A stretch of 64,000 nt of DNA, from positions 7,364,501-7,428,500 of the forward strand of contig SMMW01000001.1 in NCBI GenBank assembly GCA_004794655.1. Reading direction: 5' to 3'. Positions 31,999 through 45,484 of the stretch are shown here, in pieces; position 1 is the stretch's first letter, and every line of letters begins with the position of its first letter. Below the pieces are notes generated by a model. That model had not been told where the DNA came from. It was given only the letters and a program-made list of their open reading frames with translations, and searched no databases. This DNA comes from Marisa cornuarietis (lineage: Eukaryota; Mollusca; Gastropoda; Architaenioglossa; Ampullariidae). The translations under genes were made by a program, and so were the position numbers.

Positions 31999-34900
31999 AT
32001 GACGTTTATGTTCCTTAGTTTGAAGTTTTTTAATATGGCAAAGGTTTTCATATTTCTTATAGTCTCTGTCATAATTGTCGCCAATCTCCTGGCAATCGTG
32101 AAAGATACAATTGACCCGAATGATGCAGCAGGCGATTCTCTCGGTCAATATCGAGCATTTAGGGAAGAAAAGAGCTGGCCAAGAATTGATGATAGACCAG
32201 ATAACATTTTTTGGATGATTCAGGTGGATTATATGTAAAATAGAGAAAACTAAATACGAATATCATGCTTCAATTTGTGTTGTCGATGAAAGTGAGGTAA
32301 TAAGTCAGTTTCAGCATTTGCAGAATCGGATATATCACTATATACTTTTCATTCAGTTTAGCATTGAATGGAACTATAAATAATATGGAACTATGCACTG
32401 GAAGAGATTATTGATGTTAAATTTCATCTTCTGTAGAAATATATAGAGCCGGAAATTCAGATTTGTAACAATTTGTTTTGAAATACTGTACACTCTTCTA
32501 CAGTTCCTCGATTTTAGTTATGACATTTCATTCATCCTTTTATTGCAGGTCAGTGATTTGCATATCAGCAAGTTTCGGGACCTGCAGCGAGGACCAGACT
32601 TTATTAAATTCTGTAAGGGTTACCTTACAGTCATTCAACCACATGTGATACTAATTACTGGTAAGGGTGAAGATGAACTCCATTCTGGTCTTGTCATGAA
32701 AAAAGTGTTTTTGTTTTGCTGTATACTTAACCTTGTTCAGAATTTTTAGATTTCTCCATCAGAAAAAAACAGTTATTGGCTGTAGATGGCCTTGCTGTGG
32801 TATTGGAGTTAGATGCTGGTGAGTGATGACAATTCATGTTAAGTCATGCTTTTACACATGCACAAAGTAACATAAGCAGGTGCGGCTAGAAGAACTTTCA
32901 TCTTTGTGTTTATGCAAATTTTGAAGGAAAGCATATGCTAATCAGGCAGGATGAAGCATAAGGGTTAAACCTAAATTATTTTGACAACTTCCATCTCCAA
33001 CAACTCAAGATCGCATATATATATATATATATAAAAAATCGAGGTTTGCTTAATCTGAATTTAATTGCATCTCTTAGGACAGTGTTATTGTAAGATAGTT
33101 AAATACAATAAAACAGCATCATTACTGGATGTTTAGGTAATGTCACTTCATTTTTAATTTGTATGACTAGCTATAGAGAATTCTGTCCCACAAAAAAAAG
33201 AAAGAAAAAAGAAAAGAAGAAAACTCCCAGAATCGTAACATTACTTGATATAGAGTGAACGGTTCAAGGTAAGTGAAAGGTTTGCTTCTGTGCTTCTGTT
33301 CTTATCATTCTTTTTGTATGCAATTCAAGCTCTGTGATCTGTTTTTCTCTGATGTGTGTATATGTGTGGAGCATGTAATAATTGTCACTGAAATTGAAGT
33401 ATGCACCTTGTGTACCTTGTATATCCATTTGTTTAGAAATTTAAAAAAAATTCAGCACTTATCATGGGCTATGCCCTGAAAGTATCAAATGGGGAAAATT
33501 CACTGTAAATAAAATCATTGTATATTTTTTCACTATTTTAGGAGATCTGACTGATGCAAAAGATGTAGATGAGAGGAGGACAACGCAGTTCTCAGAGGAG
33601 TGGCAAGTTTATCAGCAAGCTGTTTGGGAATGCAAGTCTGTGGTCAATGCAACCTTTCTGGATACACGAGGCAATCATGGTGAGCAGGGATATATTTCAG
33701 TGAAAGCTGCTGTAAAATATTTCATTCTTTGTAAATGCAGATTTAAAAACTGAAATATTTAGAGTTTTAATAGCATTTTATTAGAGGTGTGAAATATTTA
33801 CATGTGTGCAGATGCATTTGATGTTCCAGACATCTATGGTGAAGGAAATTTGTATAGGTGAGCATAATTATTTTTCCCATGTTGACCAGAAGGCTGATCA
33901 TTGTCTAGTAGCTTCATTACTTAAGAGCAACAATTACTTATTAATGTCCATCATTTTGACTTCCAATGCTGCTGCCAAATATCAGATGACTACTTTTGGA
34001 AAACAAAGACGTTTTAAAGGTCATTTGGCATACCCAGTCATATGCTGGTTCCTGAAATATGTCTACTGCCATTTTAGCTGACTACCTTACAACTGGTTAT
34101 CATAGGAGTCATCATGAGTTACACTGATTTGTTTACTGTAACTCTTTACTCTTTTCATCATGCCTGTGAAATACCTATGAAGTCTGTGATTTGCATAAAT
34201 GTATAAGTATATCATGCTTCTCTCCTTTAGTTTTCTTCTCTTGATAAATTACAATCAAGTTAGATATGCGAGTTACCTTGACCATGCGCAGCTGCATCTG
34301 TACAAATCATTTCAAGTCTTTCTTCTTATTTTGTGAAGGAAACATTCAGCACAGGGGCCATCTCATGAATTATCTTACCACTACCAGCATGTGACCAAAT
34401 TTGGCAAATATTCCTTTATAGCTGTGGATGCCTGTCCTATTCCAGGACCTAAGAGACCATTCAATTTCTTTGGAAACCTGGATGATGTGAGTACTTACTA
34501 TGTTGAAAGCAGCTGGTGGACTTTCAAAGAAATAATCCATTATGAGATCCTTACAATAAAAAAAAAATTAATCAGTGTTATTGCTGCTTGTCAGGATTTA
34601 AATTTGATTAGATCATCAGATCATGTTTAAAAGGCTTGAGAGAAATTTCTGTACCACTCATTGCCATCTCTTGTAAAGTCTTAAAACAAAAATGTGAACA
34701 AATAGAAGACACATCGTGGAGGATATAACAATGGACTAGAGGTGTCAGGCTCCCACCCCTCCTCCAAGGGGCTTTACCTCCAGTCCATTATCTTCAGCCT
34801 CCGGGAGCTCCATAATATAGTATCTTTAGATTAAAGTCATGATTTCAGTATTTGTAGACTGACCTCCAAGTTCAGTGTCTGTTTGAAGTCAGCGTTCCCA

Positions 34901-37900
34901 ACATTACTTGTGACACTTAGCTGCCCTCAAAGAAGCCCGTTATCTCAACCATAGCTGTGGTTTCATTATTGTATGCTAATGCTGTCTTTCCACTTATCTG
35001 TGTGTCAGTAAATTCGTTTGTGTGATGTGCAGGAGCGAGAGAAACAACTTGAGCACTTTTCACTTGAGAGTCAGAGTAGTAATTTGACTATCTGGTTTGG
35101 ACATTATCCAACATCCCTCATTTTACAGGATCCTCCAGGCATTCGGCATATCATGAGGTGTGTAGTCTTTGGAAGTAAACACTCTCAAATGTTTTAATGG
35201 GAATTGTGTATCTGATGCTTTCTCATATCAGAAATAAGATCAGGAACAATTTGGTGCAATGAAGTGAGTTATAGATAAGTTTTATTGTTGGTGTTTGTTG
35301 AAAAACATAGTCTAGACATAGCAAAAAATTAAATTTTTATTTAGCAACACAGTTTTGTGGTATGATGAAAAGTGAATGAAATTTGTATCTGTGCATCTGC
35401 TACTGTATGAAAAGCAAGCAAATACTGTTTTAACTTGTATGACCATTCACAGGAATGGGGTTGCATACCTCTGTGGTCATTTGCATACACTTGGTGGACT
35501 GGTGGCACAGATGTACAGTCGGCAGAAAACAGGGACTCTGGAACTGGAGCTTGGTGACTGGAAAGAAAACAGAATGTAGGTGCATCCAAAAGTTTAACAC
35601 ATTCAAAAGACCTCTGCTCTTTTTTTATTCTTGCAGACACAGATTATGAGCAATACTGAGACATGAAGTAGTGATATGTTTTAACTTGTCGTTAAAAATA
35701 ATTTGCTCTATCCAGGCTTCTATGACATAACCTACTTAACAATTTTTTTTCTGGATTTGTCAGTAATAGTGATAGCCATTTGTTTTCTAAGCCACCATAA
35801 ACATGAATGCCATTCATGTTATCAGTGGGCTTATTTTGACAAGTACTATGTTGTAAGTTAGCAGGCTCAATCATCTTGACCAATAAAGGAGAGGATCACA
35901 ATAGGGTAATCTCATTTAATTCTGCATTGATGAATTATAACTTCTAAAATCTAGGCTAAGCTATACATTAGGGTGTAGTGATGTCAGCGATTTTGACGCA
36001 CATTTGAGGTTTTGTACAATTCACTATCCTGATTTCAAATATGAAAAAGATTTTGCTCTGTGATAAGCATAACACCTCCCTATTTCCACAAAAAAATGTC
36101 CTTCTGTCAGAATGTTGATCTGCTATTTTGACTTGAAATGTTTTGTACTTAAAATCATTATTTTCTACATGATCTTTATTTTTTTAATTTCCTGAATGGA
36201 TAATTCTTTGTTGTAGATGTTTATAGATGACATGATATTATACTATTACCATTCAGCTCACCACATCAGCGATGAAATTAATAATAAGTGACGTCACACA
36301 TAGCAACAAGGAGCGACTTGAGCTGTCATTGTGAAGACGTTGCTATGTTAACAAGATTAGAAATCATTACGTCTATGCTCCTTCGCCCTAGACTGTTGTA
36401 GAACGTTTGAGCTACATCTATTTCCTTCTGGAACCTTCTACTTATCTGTACATGTAGTATTATAAACACATCTTCTGTGACAGTGAGGATTGTATTAGGG
36501 ATACAATCATACTAGTGAATAATGATACAGTGAGATATCAAGTAAATTTCATGGAAACTCTACATCAACTGTTTGACATTGCTGCCTGCCAATGTGATGA
36601 CCTTGGTACATGATTATGTGACAGAGGCATGAAAATGCCACAGCAAGAGTGTCAATTTTTGATGGACCAGAGAACCATGCAAAAAAAGCAAATTGGTACA
36701 AGTAATAGAAAGGTGACAGCAATTTTGAAAACAAGCAAGGGAAGATTGGATGAAAGAAAGAGAAGATAAAGAAAGCAGAAGGAAGAGGGCAAGTGAGGAC
36801 ATAGTTTCACCTGCGGAAGTGTTTGTAGTAGTGCAAGCTGAGTCGGAATCAGCTTCTTGCAGTACCAGCGTTAAAGAGGCTGATGCTGCTAATGATGATG
36901 ACTATGATGGTAAAGCCAACAACAACGATGATCATGATGATGACAACGATGTTAATGACTGGACTGATGTTTTCCAACAGGACAGGAATATGGCACCAAT
37001 ACCAAGCATTGCATTGGAAGCAGACCAATATAGAGTGTCAAACAGGGCAGCTGTGGCCATCAGCACAGCAACAATGGTGGATTATGGCAGTTTTAGCTTG
37101 GAAGACCATATCAATATTGTCGATCACTGGACACCACAGTGGGGCAATATATATGTTAGAGCTTCATACTATTGCCCTTTGCAGTGCTTCATTTGCTCTT
37201 TACACTTGAACGGGCTTCCATTCTGCCAGGTCATTCTGCCAAAACACTTATTGGTCCAACTGAAGGATCCACTTTCATTGCCACTTTCTGTAAAAGGATT
37301 TTGACTTATTGGCGACGGTGATCCTCTTCCAGAAATCAAAGTCAGCGAACTCAGTAATGACCAAGCCTACCTGTACAAAATGAGCACAGCTATTAGAAGT
37401 GGAAGCATCAGTGACAATTAACTGCTAGAAAAACCTGGGCCCATGTTGATGGCCAGATGGCTCACAACTGCTAGCAGGATATGTCAGCTGTATGTGACAA
37501 CAGAGCAACAAGGTAATGAACTGTATATTTCCTGACACACTTCATTGTCTGCTGCTATGGACCTACATGGTTTAGCATCAATTAAGTGTCGCCCAAGATG
37601 CACTGACAGACCAAAGCACTTGCTTCAACAAATTAAGCAACACAGTTTGTTATCTTCAGTCTGCAGGAATATAACATGGCCTGTAGTGCAACAGAATGCA
37701 TACTGGGGCCATCAGGAAAATGTTCTTCTTTCAATGCTTGGAGACGACGATGAAATCAATAGGAAAGCACGAAATGGACATAATAAAGACCATTTGCCAA
37801 GCAGCTGGTGGGTCTCAACAGCAAATCAGAGAATTTCGACCTCCCAAATAAAAGGAGACTGCTCAAACATTGCAAGACTTACTGCAATCAACGGAGGAAC

Positions 37901-40900
37901 TCACGGTGGAACCACCTCTCACAAAGCACCTCTCAGATGAATAACTCCAGCAGCTTGTCACTCAGCCCTTCATCAGTCAGATACTTTGCCACTCTCAGAG
38001 AGTCAAACACTGTGCCAGGACAGTGAATGAGGCTTCAAAATCAGTCTGTGGGATGGATGCAAGGGATGGTTACATTTGAGCTGTCATCAAGTCAAGAAAC
38101 TCTATGTTGTCATTTTAGATTAAGCAAGATTTTCGTTTACAGCATGACTAGAAATGAAAACCGATGCCTGATCTTTTCTTGCATTATTAAATATAGAATT
38201 TTTGACAAAAAAAGAAAACATTTAGTTAAAAAAACCCCATGATTTTTGCATTTTTGGGGCAGAAAAAGGAATGTGTTCTGCTCATTGCAGATTTGTTGGC
38301 TATACATTTTTGAACTCAGTATAGCTGTTTGTACCAAACTTCAAATGTGCCTGTTGATCCTTACAATTCATTGGATGACGCTACACCCTACTGTACATTT
38401 GGATGATGCTTATTCAGCTGAACACAGGAATCTGTTGGTGGGAAAGGATGCTTAAAGAAGAACTGATTGAAGCTTATATATATATATATATAAGCAGATG
38501 TGGGGATGGATTTAATATATAGATGGAATAAATAGCCCATAGGCATGGTACATGAAGATGCTGCACTTCTTAATCTAAACTGTCATCGCTATTTGTGCAT
38601 TTCCAGATTTCGTATTTTGGCAGTGGATCATGACATTCTGTCATTTACTGATCAGAGGCTTGGGGAGTGGCCTATAGTACTGGTCACTAACCCTAAGCAT
38701 AGTCTTTTCCTTGCACCAGGACGTGAACCTGTAGAAACAATTGCCTATTCTACTCACATCAGGTGAGGAAATTTAGTCTACTCTGTTAGGTTACGGTGAA
38801 CTACACAGATAGATGCATCACGAAGATGTTCACACACTTTTGTCTTTCTCTTTCTTTGTCTTACTTTCTATCCATTTGTTTGTCCATCTGTATATTATTT
38901 CCTGATTTTTCCTCATTTTTCATCTTCTTTGCTCTTTAATTATGTGCACGGTCGAGGGTGGTGTTAATGGGTGTGATTGAGCATCTTAGTTTATATATGT
39001 ACTTACATATTTAGGGCATAGACAGGAACTTCTGGTTTTACCATTTAACCTTATTGTGCATAATGTAGATCATTTAACAACTGTTGCATCGTCTAACATT
39101 TGTTTATTATTATTGTTTACCTCTCCAGAGTTCTTGTGTTTAGCCCAAAGCCTATAGTCAGTGTTGAAATCTTCCTAGACTCAGTCTTTGCTGGAAAAGC
39201 AGTGTCTAAAGGTGGTCCTTTGTACACTTTGCCTTGGAATCCACATTCTTTTAGTTCTGGTCTTCACATGCTAAGAGTAAAAGTGAAGGTAAAGACTTTT
39301 TGTAACACACTCTTTTTTTCTCTAAAATCTGTTTTTGTGTTTTTCCAGATCATTCAAAGCATTCAGTCATTATATCATAGTAGCTTGTGAGAATGTTTTA
39401 ACACTTATAGGAACTTTTTTATGCAGGACAATACAAACCATATAAATACAGTTCAGCAACCATTTTCTGTGGATGGATCACAACCTGACTTTGCATTCTG
39501 GCCAAGATTTATTCTCATGATGAACATTTTCAATTTGGTGAGTTGGTGAACAGGTTTATACTCTTGGCAGTTCTTGTGAATGATTCCTGCTTTGATGTAT
39601 GTATGGCCTCGAGGTCAGTTGATCAGTTTGCAGTATTTCATAAATATGCTTACAGCTTTTTCAGTTTGCTGTAAATTTCTATTAGTTACTTTGTAGTCAA
39701 GTGGTACGTATGAACATTTTAAATACTAGATGAAATGCATCACTTTGATTTGTTTTCTTTGTGAAGCAAACACTATATCATTTGTGATGTCATTAAAGTA
39801 TATTCTCTGAGCTATACCCTGTGGGATAACATGCAGCATATTTTATATACATATGTTCAACAACTTTAAGATGCTATGATTTTGACTTCCTTCTATGTAT
39901 GGGTAAAAATGTAGGTGTTTGAGGCCTGATAATCTGCAAATAGTGACCTCTTTTTAAAAAAAGGGTCTTAAATAAACACCAAAGACTAATTTTCTTGATC
40001 AACATTCATGCATCTGTGTATAGAAGGTAGAATTATTACATGATTTTATAAAAGTTTCCATGATTAATAAAAAATAATTACAGAATGAATAATAAATAGT
40101 TACTCTTAAAGATATCCTTGTCATAATTCATAATAACAGTTTCTTCATAATTGTCTTCCATCATTTCACTGAATACACCCATTTACCTATGTGCTACAGG
40201 CCAAAGTAGCATATGGTGTCTTGGTGTTTGTTTATGTGCTGGTGTTGGCATCACTTCGCCAGTGTGGCAGAGTGCACAGCCTGTTTCTGCCAGGTACAAA
40301 CATCACCTGTCTTATATAAAAGCAGCTGACATTTATTCCATGCTGAATGTATTCTTAACAGTATGACACTTTGTATCACATTTTCTACACAGCTGTAGAA
40401 TTACTAAGAATCAAACAGCATTTTTCGTCTATAAAAGCTAGGGGTTTTTAGATCTCAGATTCACATTGTTTGGGGTTTTCAGACCCTCAGTTAAAATTGA
40501 TGGAGAGTTTTAACAACCAGCACTACCCTCTCCCTCCGTGAACATACTTTGAGTTTTTCTGACAAGTCGTAGAAAAAAATACACTAGAGTACTTGAACTA
40601 ATACGATCTTGTTTCATGTTGTTAAGAAACAGCTTTATTGGTGTAATGTTTTTATGAGTTCAAAAAGCTGTCTCTCTGACATTTGATTAACAGTGTTGAT
40701 GAAATATCAGCTTTCATATTACAAGAGATCTTATGCGATGAAACCTCTGACCCTAACACTTTTACATTTTTATACCCTGTTGACAAATTGTCTTTATACT
40801 TTAGAGCTCTTTTATATGATTTACACGTTTCTATGCAGCATGAAACAGTGATCTGATAAATAGATAAAATTGGATAAAATGTTCCACTTTTTACTATTAT

Positions 40901-42440
40901 AGACTATTTAAAACAAGTCATTAATATAGTAGGAATTCTTTTTTATACAGTTTTATATAGCAAAGTTTAATCTCACTATTAATTATATCAGATTTCCAGA
41001 GCATTTTTCATTTGCTTGCTTGTTCTGAATGGTTTTGTTTGATTGATGCTTAATATTCCAATTGCCATGAAAATAATTAACCCTTGAAAACAAACCCAAA
41101 TCGAAAATCAATTTGAAAATTGTAGCATCATATCAATGTTGTTATTGTAGTTTCTGGGATGTCATTTTCCTTGTTTAAGTTTTAGAAAATTAGATTGGTA
41201 GTGATATCTAGTTTTTGTGCAAATGCTTACTTTATATAATAATAATAAAAATGATAATAAGAATCAAATAAATAATCAGAATCAATAAATGTATATAAAT
41301 CTTGGGGGGTGTATTTTCAGGTGATAATTTTTTTGTGAGCTTCATCAATGGTTGGACATACAGACTCTGGCTGGTTGTCAAAACTGACAGTATCTACTAC
41401 ATTCTTCAGGGTTTTATCATGTATATTACATTTGGTAAGTACGATACATTGTATCAGCTTCTGGTTAAGTGGCAGACTTTTAATTAAAATTAACTATACA
41501 TGATATGTATGTCCAGGAGGGGGCATAGTTGTGTTAGTTTTGTGACGAAATGTGTTACAAATTGCATGATGTTACCATATGCCATGTGTGAGCAGATCTT
41601 ATTTTGTGCTTTTTCACACTGTTTAGGTCCATGGTTTGTTGGTGAAATAATGTCAGACTATATTGGTGTGGTCTGTGTGTGGGGCATCTATGTCAAAGGT
41701 GCTTTTTTACCTGGTAGTCTAACTTTTTTCTATGGAATATTCCAGGTAAGAATAATACTGACATTTGTTTATTAAGGTGGGATGTGGAAGATTAACCATT
41801 GAGCATGATTATTTTATCACTGAAGACTGGTCTTTTCCAAAGAAAAGTTATTAATTCGTAATTTCATTTGCCAGTTTACTATTGTATTTTTTCTTTTCAG
41901 ATTCCAATACATTTTAACTTTTTAGAACATATATGTCGATATGCTTTAAGCAAATAAGGGGACTATTCAGTTCCTTACCTGTTACCTTGGCCTTTATTAT
42001 GGGAAGAATACATTTTGATTATGTATTTTGCTGCTTGATCTCCTCTTCAGAAATGTATTGCTCACATAAATCAAGAACTGCACTTGGTAAAAACAATATC
42101 TGCTGCTCATGTGCAGGTGCTTACATTCAACATTCCTTTATTACTTTTGCTGAGCTTGACCCTGGACATTAGACGACAGCAAGTCAGCTCCCTACATGTT
42201 CCTGCAGCAGCACAATCTCTGGCTGGTCGTTATTTTGTTTTTTCACTTTTTCCTTTTTCCATTCTTCTGGTCTTCCAGGCATATATGGCACTGACTGAGT
42301 TTCCTAATAGTTATGGTACTCTAGCAATGGTTCTTAGCCCAGTGCGGGTTGGATCATTGGTAGTAGCAGTTATGCTTTTGTACTTTGCTCATACCACCAC
42401 CATTAAAAGAACATGTGCTGTAAATGGCAGAATTTTTTAA
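31999..42440 (+). CDS. TMEM62: TMEM62-like membrane protein with calcineurin-like phosphoesterase domain
   Basis: Fourteen exons give 664 aa (human about 643): 31999-32223, 32549-32660, 33542-33679, 33812-33857, 34339-34486, 35033-35157, 35453-35575, 38607-38762, 39129-39288, 39427-39537, 40200-40293, 41321-41434, 41627-41745 and 42117-42440. An N-terminal signal-anchor (VFIFLIVSVIIVANLLAI) precedes a metallophosphoesterase domain with VSDLHIS (Asp78, His80), TGDLTDAKD (Asp114), TRGNHD (155-159), GHYPTS (246-251) and CGHLHTLGG (His274, His276). Thus the metal-ligand motifs are intact. The C-terminal third has several hydrophobic segments, including KVAYGVLVFVYVLVLAS and FNIPLLLLLSLTL. The substrate is unknown. 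A start at 32035 (Met13, better context with A at -3 and G at +4) is equally plausible. Intron 7 carries a TIR transposon. Confidence 0.94.
35969..38390 (+). mobile_element. TIR-bounded DNA transposon in TMEM62 intron 7
   Basis: The left end begins TAGGGTGTAGTGATGTCA and the right end is CTACACCCTA; the reverse complement of the right end reads TAGGGTGTAGCG. The inverted similarity continues inward: GCACATTTGAGGTTTTGTAC on the left pairs with GCACATTTGAAGTTTGGTAC on the right, giving an imperfect TIR of roughly 60-70 bp. The 2.42-kb element encloses broken frames of a repeat-associated protein on the plus strand. Flanks both contain TACA next to the termini (TACAT on the left, CTGTACAT on the right), so the exact target duplication is unclear. 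Superfamily not assigned. Confidence 0.75.
36750..37800 (+). pseudogene. Decayed ORF of an uncharacterised multi-copy (transposon-borne) protein
   Basis: Frames broken by stops and shifts read, in order: an acidic N-terminal region rich in DD and ND, PIPSIALEADQYRVSNRAAV, AISTATMVDYG, then GDGDPLPEIKVSELSNDQAY, then GPMLMARWLTTASRICQLYV and finally VQQNAYWGHQENVLLSMLGD. The last blocks resemble a family of uncharacterised proteins I recall as present in many copies in various invertebrate genomes. Stops after SISDN and in the YIS region show it is dead. It lies between TIRs, so it is probably the cargo or transposase of that element. Confidence 0.55.
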
Positions 42441-42702
42441 CCAGTATTAACATACTAAACTGTTTTCCTTTCCTTAAATAAATATCACGCAAAGAACATT
42501 CTCCAAAACAAACCAAAGATGCAGGTTCGATGTGCAAAATTTAAGGAAAGAGACTTAAAAAAGTTCATTATGAAGTGACATAGTACCTGCCAATCATTAA
42601 ATTAAGAAGTGCTAGATCAGACCCCAGATAATGCAGACATGGGAAAAGGTTACTGTTTACTGCTAGGAAGAATTTCATAAATGCAGTTATCTTTTGGGGG
42701 AA
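42441..42702 (+). other. TMEM62 3' UTR
   Basis: An AATAAA hexamer at 42477-42482 lies 37 bp after the stop. The following bases show no gene. Confidence 0.5.
42477..42482 (+). promoter_or_regulatory. Candidate polyadenylation signal for TMEM62
   Basis: An AATAAA hexamer lies in the immediate 3' flank of the TMEM62 stop codon. Confidence 0.4.
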
Positions 42703-42785
42703 GCACCTTGGTCTCGTAGTTACTGTGCTTTACTTCAAACTAGAAGATTGATGGGCATGTAACTGGAAAGCCTACCCAACAGGTG
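42703..42785 (+). repeat. Possible decayed tRNA-derived SINE head
   Basis: CTTGGTCTCGTAGTTACTGT resembles an A box, and about 45 bases on GATGGGCATGTAACTGG could be a decayed B box. CTTCAAACTAGAAG between them could be a remnant anticodon-arm hairpin. There is no second copy in this window. Confidence 0.35.
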
Positions 42786-42989
42786 GACACCCAATTTATC
42801 AGAAAAGGAAAAATGCTGCATTAGGAGAGTTTTGGGTTCTGGCCTCTATCTGTCTTATGCACGAGCAACAATTAACTCCCCTTACAGCCAGTATGCTATT
42901 AAACCCTTTAACATTTTACAATTCATGAGGAAAAAGGTTTTGTGCTGACATTTTGTAGGAGGGAAGAGGGGAGGAATGGGTGTTTTACA

Positions 42990-43135
42990 CTGAACCAGCA
43001 GCTAAACAGAAACAGATGCCACTTGCAGAGAAAGAACAGCGTGCCCAAGATAAGAGCTGAATCCAGGACAGCCAGCCTTCACTGTATTGGTCATAGACGC
43101 TAACCGTTGTGTGACCAGACTGCTCAACATTTTGT
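42990..43135 (-). mobile_element. tRNA-derived SINE, copy 1
   Basis: On the minus strand TGGTCACACAACGGTTAGCG (A box) is followed by ACCAATACAGTGAAGGCTGG and CCTGGATTCAGCTC (B box), then TTGGGCACGCTG and a tail with TTCTCTGCAAGTGGCATCTG. The same order is found at 48196-48312. It matches the layout of a tRNA-headed SINE. Confidence 0.75.
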
Positions 43136-43139
43136 TAGA

Positions 43140-45099
43140 GACAACCACTCACAGCCAATCCTTTAACCCTCTGATCAAGGCATAAAATTATAAGTATTAC
43201 AAAAACTGGCTAATAACTTAAGACTTAATTGCTGCTCTCAGGTAAACATTAGATCAAGAAACCTATACATTTTTGGAAAGGAGAAAACTTTACAATAAAA
43301 GTAATGAAAATTGCCTTCCCTGTGCTTTCCCAGCAAAGCCACGTCATCATGCTTTGAAGAAGAACTACATCCAGAAAGAAATACATTAGAACCAGAAACA
43401 AGATTTTAGTCTATGATAAACAATACTTTCTTAATTTGAAAAGTTGACCACTTAATTGTGACTGGCTATTCACCAGACTGGATTTAAGAAGTTAATGAAT
43501 CTTCTTTGTGGATTTATCAAAAAACCTTCATTCCATTCTCTAAATTACTCAGATTCACTCTGTGACAGGTTAGTGGACAAGATCAGGTTCTCTTTTAAAC
43601 AAAAGAATGCAGAGTCCGTTGTTGACAAAAGTTTATGCAACGTATACTGCAGTTTATTTAAATTTAAGAAAACAGAAATAAGTTCATAGCATTTATTTTG
43701 TGAATGCACTTAAAAAGGTGTGTTTGTACATAATATGTATATATGTGTGGGTTAGTTTACATGCCAGTGTAAGAGATGTTAGATGATTTTCCACCTAAAG
43801 AACAAATGTTGCGTGGTGTTTACCCCATTGTTGTTTGTCAAGCACTCCACACAGCAATTTCAAGAGCTGCTTAAAGGCCACTTGCTTAATGTTTAAAATT
43901 CTTAAAATATGGATAGTCCACTGTTTCCCACTGACAATGACTGTAATTTACAATAATGTTTATTGAAAGATAATGAAGAATCTTATAAAGAGCTATGAAA
44001 TTGTGATTATTTTTTTCTGTATTGTGAGGGTTCTATAACGGATTTAATTCAGATGTTAGTTCAGATGTGAGATTCATGCATTCCAGACTCATTCTTCTGC
44101 TGAGTGAGTGAATGTGTGAGTGAAAGATTATGCATGTGTATGTGTGTAAATATTTCTCACAGACGTGAACCAGCTTATTATGGTTAAGTAAACATCTTTA
44201 TTTGATGTTTAAGCAAATTGTGGATGACCTTTTTGATGGGTTTTTTCCTTCTCACTTCTTGCAGAGTTGACAAATTCTTAAATCTGATTTGCACTTACAG
44301 TGTCATTTGTGTGTTTTAAAATCAACACTTGCAGTCTAAAGATGCATGTCATATTAATGACTTAGTTTTCCAGATGACCCAAGTAAGATACTTTTTACAG
44401 ATTATTTTTTCATTGAGATGAATTTATGTGCAGTGTGAAATTTTTATTTATATAGCCATTGGTCTAAGGCAAAATAAAGTATATTAGATTATTAGTGAGC
44501 TTTTATGACACGATGAGACATTGTGACTGAGACTGACAGAAGAAGATACAGAGAATTTGTCAATATCTGGGCTATAATAAATCAAGTCAGCAGGATAGAT
44601 GCATGGATAAGTTGGCTGATGACATAATCTTCTCTCCCACCATGAATTAATATTTTGTAAAAGCTATATATCTCATGCATTCTTTTGTTTAATTAGTCTT
44701 TCTCAGCTGTAGAATACCTTGTTTTTCTGATAAAGTCAAATCTCGATCAGTTCTTTCATTCTATGTGAAGTGTTGATAACGTGAACTTATCACATATTAT
44801 TATTCTCCCCTTTAATTAAAATCGTTGAACTTTCTATCCTCTCATGGTAACATTGATTGCATTGTTTAAGGTATCCTGCTGATCGAATTACTGTTCTGAA
44901 TTAAATGTAGAATGTGAAGAATGCACAAAAATAAAATAAAAATACCTAGGTGTTAAAATGTCCATGTTAAAAGGCAATTACTGTGCTGGAGTGAATACAT
45001 TTTAAGATTTTGTCATCATTTTATTGTGAACTTATATTTGACTCTTTTTGCCTACTATTATTGTAACCACAGACGTCGCTGATCGCGCCTGGAACTATT
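43140..45099. other. Intergenic DNA without recognised genes
   Basis: AT-rich sequence. Open frames are short and have no recognisable family or splice-supported extension. Confidence 0.5.
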
Positions 45100-45190
45100 T
45101 GACTTTTCGGTCTTCGGACGAAATTGACATATAAGCTAGGACAATTAGGCTATAGGGCGAAATGGCCGGCCCCCTGTGAAAGACAGGGCG
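45100..45190 (-). repeat. Phrase repeat family II, copy 3
   Basis: On the minus strand it reads GGCCATTTCGCCCTATAGCC, AATTGTCCTAGC, TGTCAATTTCGTCCGAAG and ACCGAAAAGTCAAA. This is the same phrase order as the other family II copies, shorter and diverged. It lies about 300 bp upstream of the tRNA gene. Confidence 0.6.
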
Positions 45191-45484
45191 GCTGATAGTG
45201 TACGGTGGGCATCGTAAACATCTTTTTTTCGTCTCCGGACACTTGCACTTTCCTCGTGATGTTGTTCTTATCATAGATCTATAGTCTGTAAGCAGGGTTT
45301 GCCGTGGATTTCCTCTCTCAACCCAACCCCAAAAATCGCGTCTTGGTGAAGCCCTTTCCCACCAAGTAATCCAACTATCCACCCGTTAGTTCTCAACGCA
45401 ACGTGACTGAACCGTTATTGCGAAATCCCCTCCAAGTGAAGCTTTTCTAGCAAATAAAGTAACCAGGAAGAAATTTTTGCGGAA

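Noticed and set aside
37545..37940. Open frame as an independent gene
   Set aside because: It continues the decayed transposon-borne protein in a shifted frame and lies between the TIRs.
41899..41924. Possible extra TMEM62 exon after TTTTCAG (IPIHFNF)
   Set aside because: Exon 13 joins in phase directly to 42117 (GIFQ-VLTFNIP), matching the family; no extra residues are needed.
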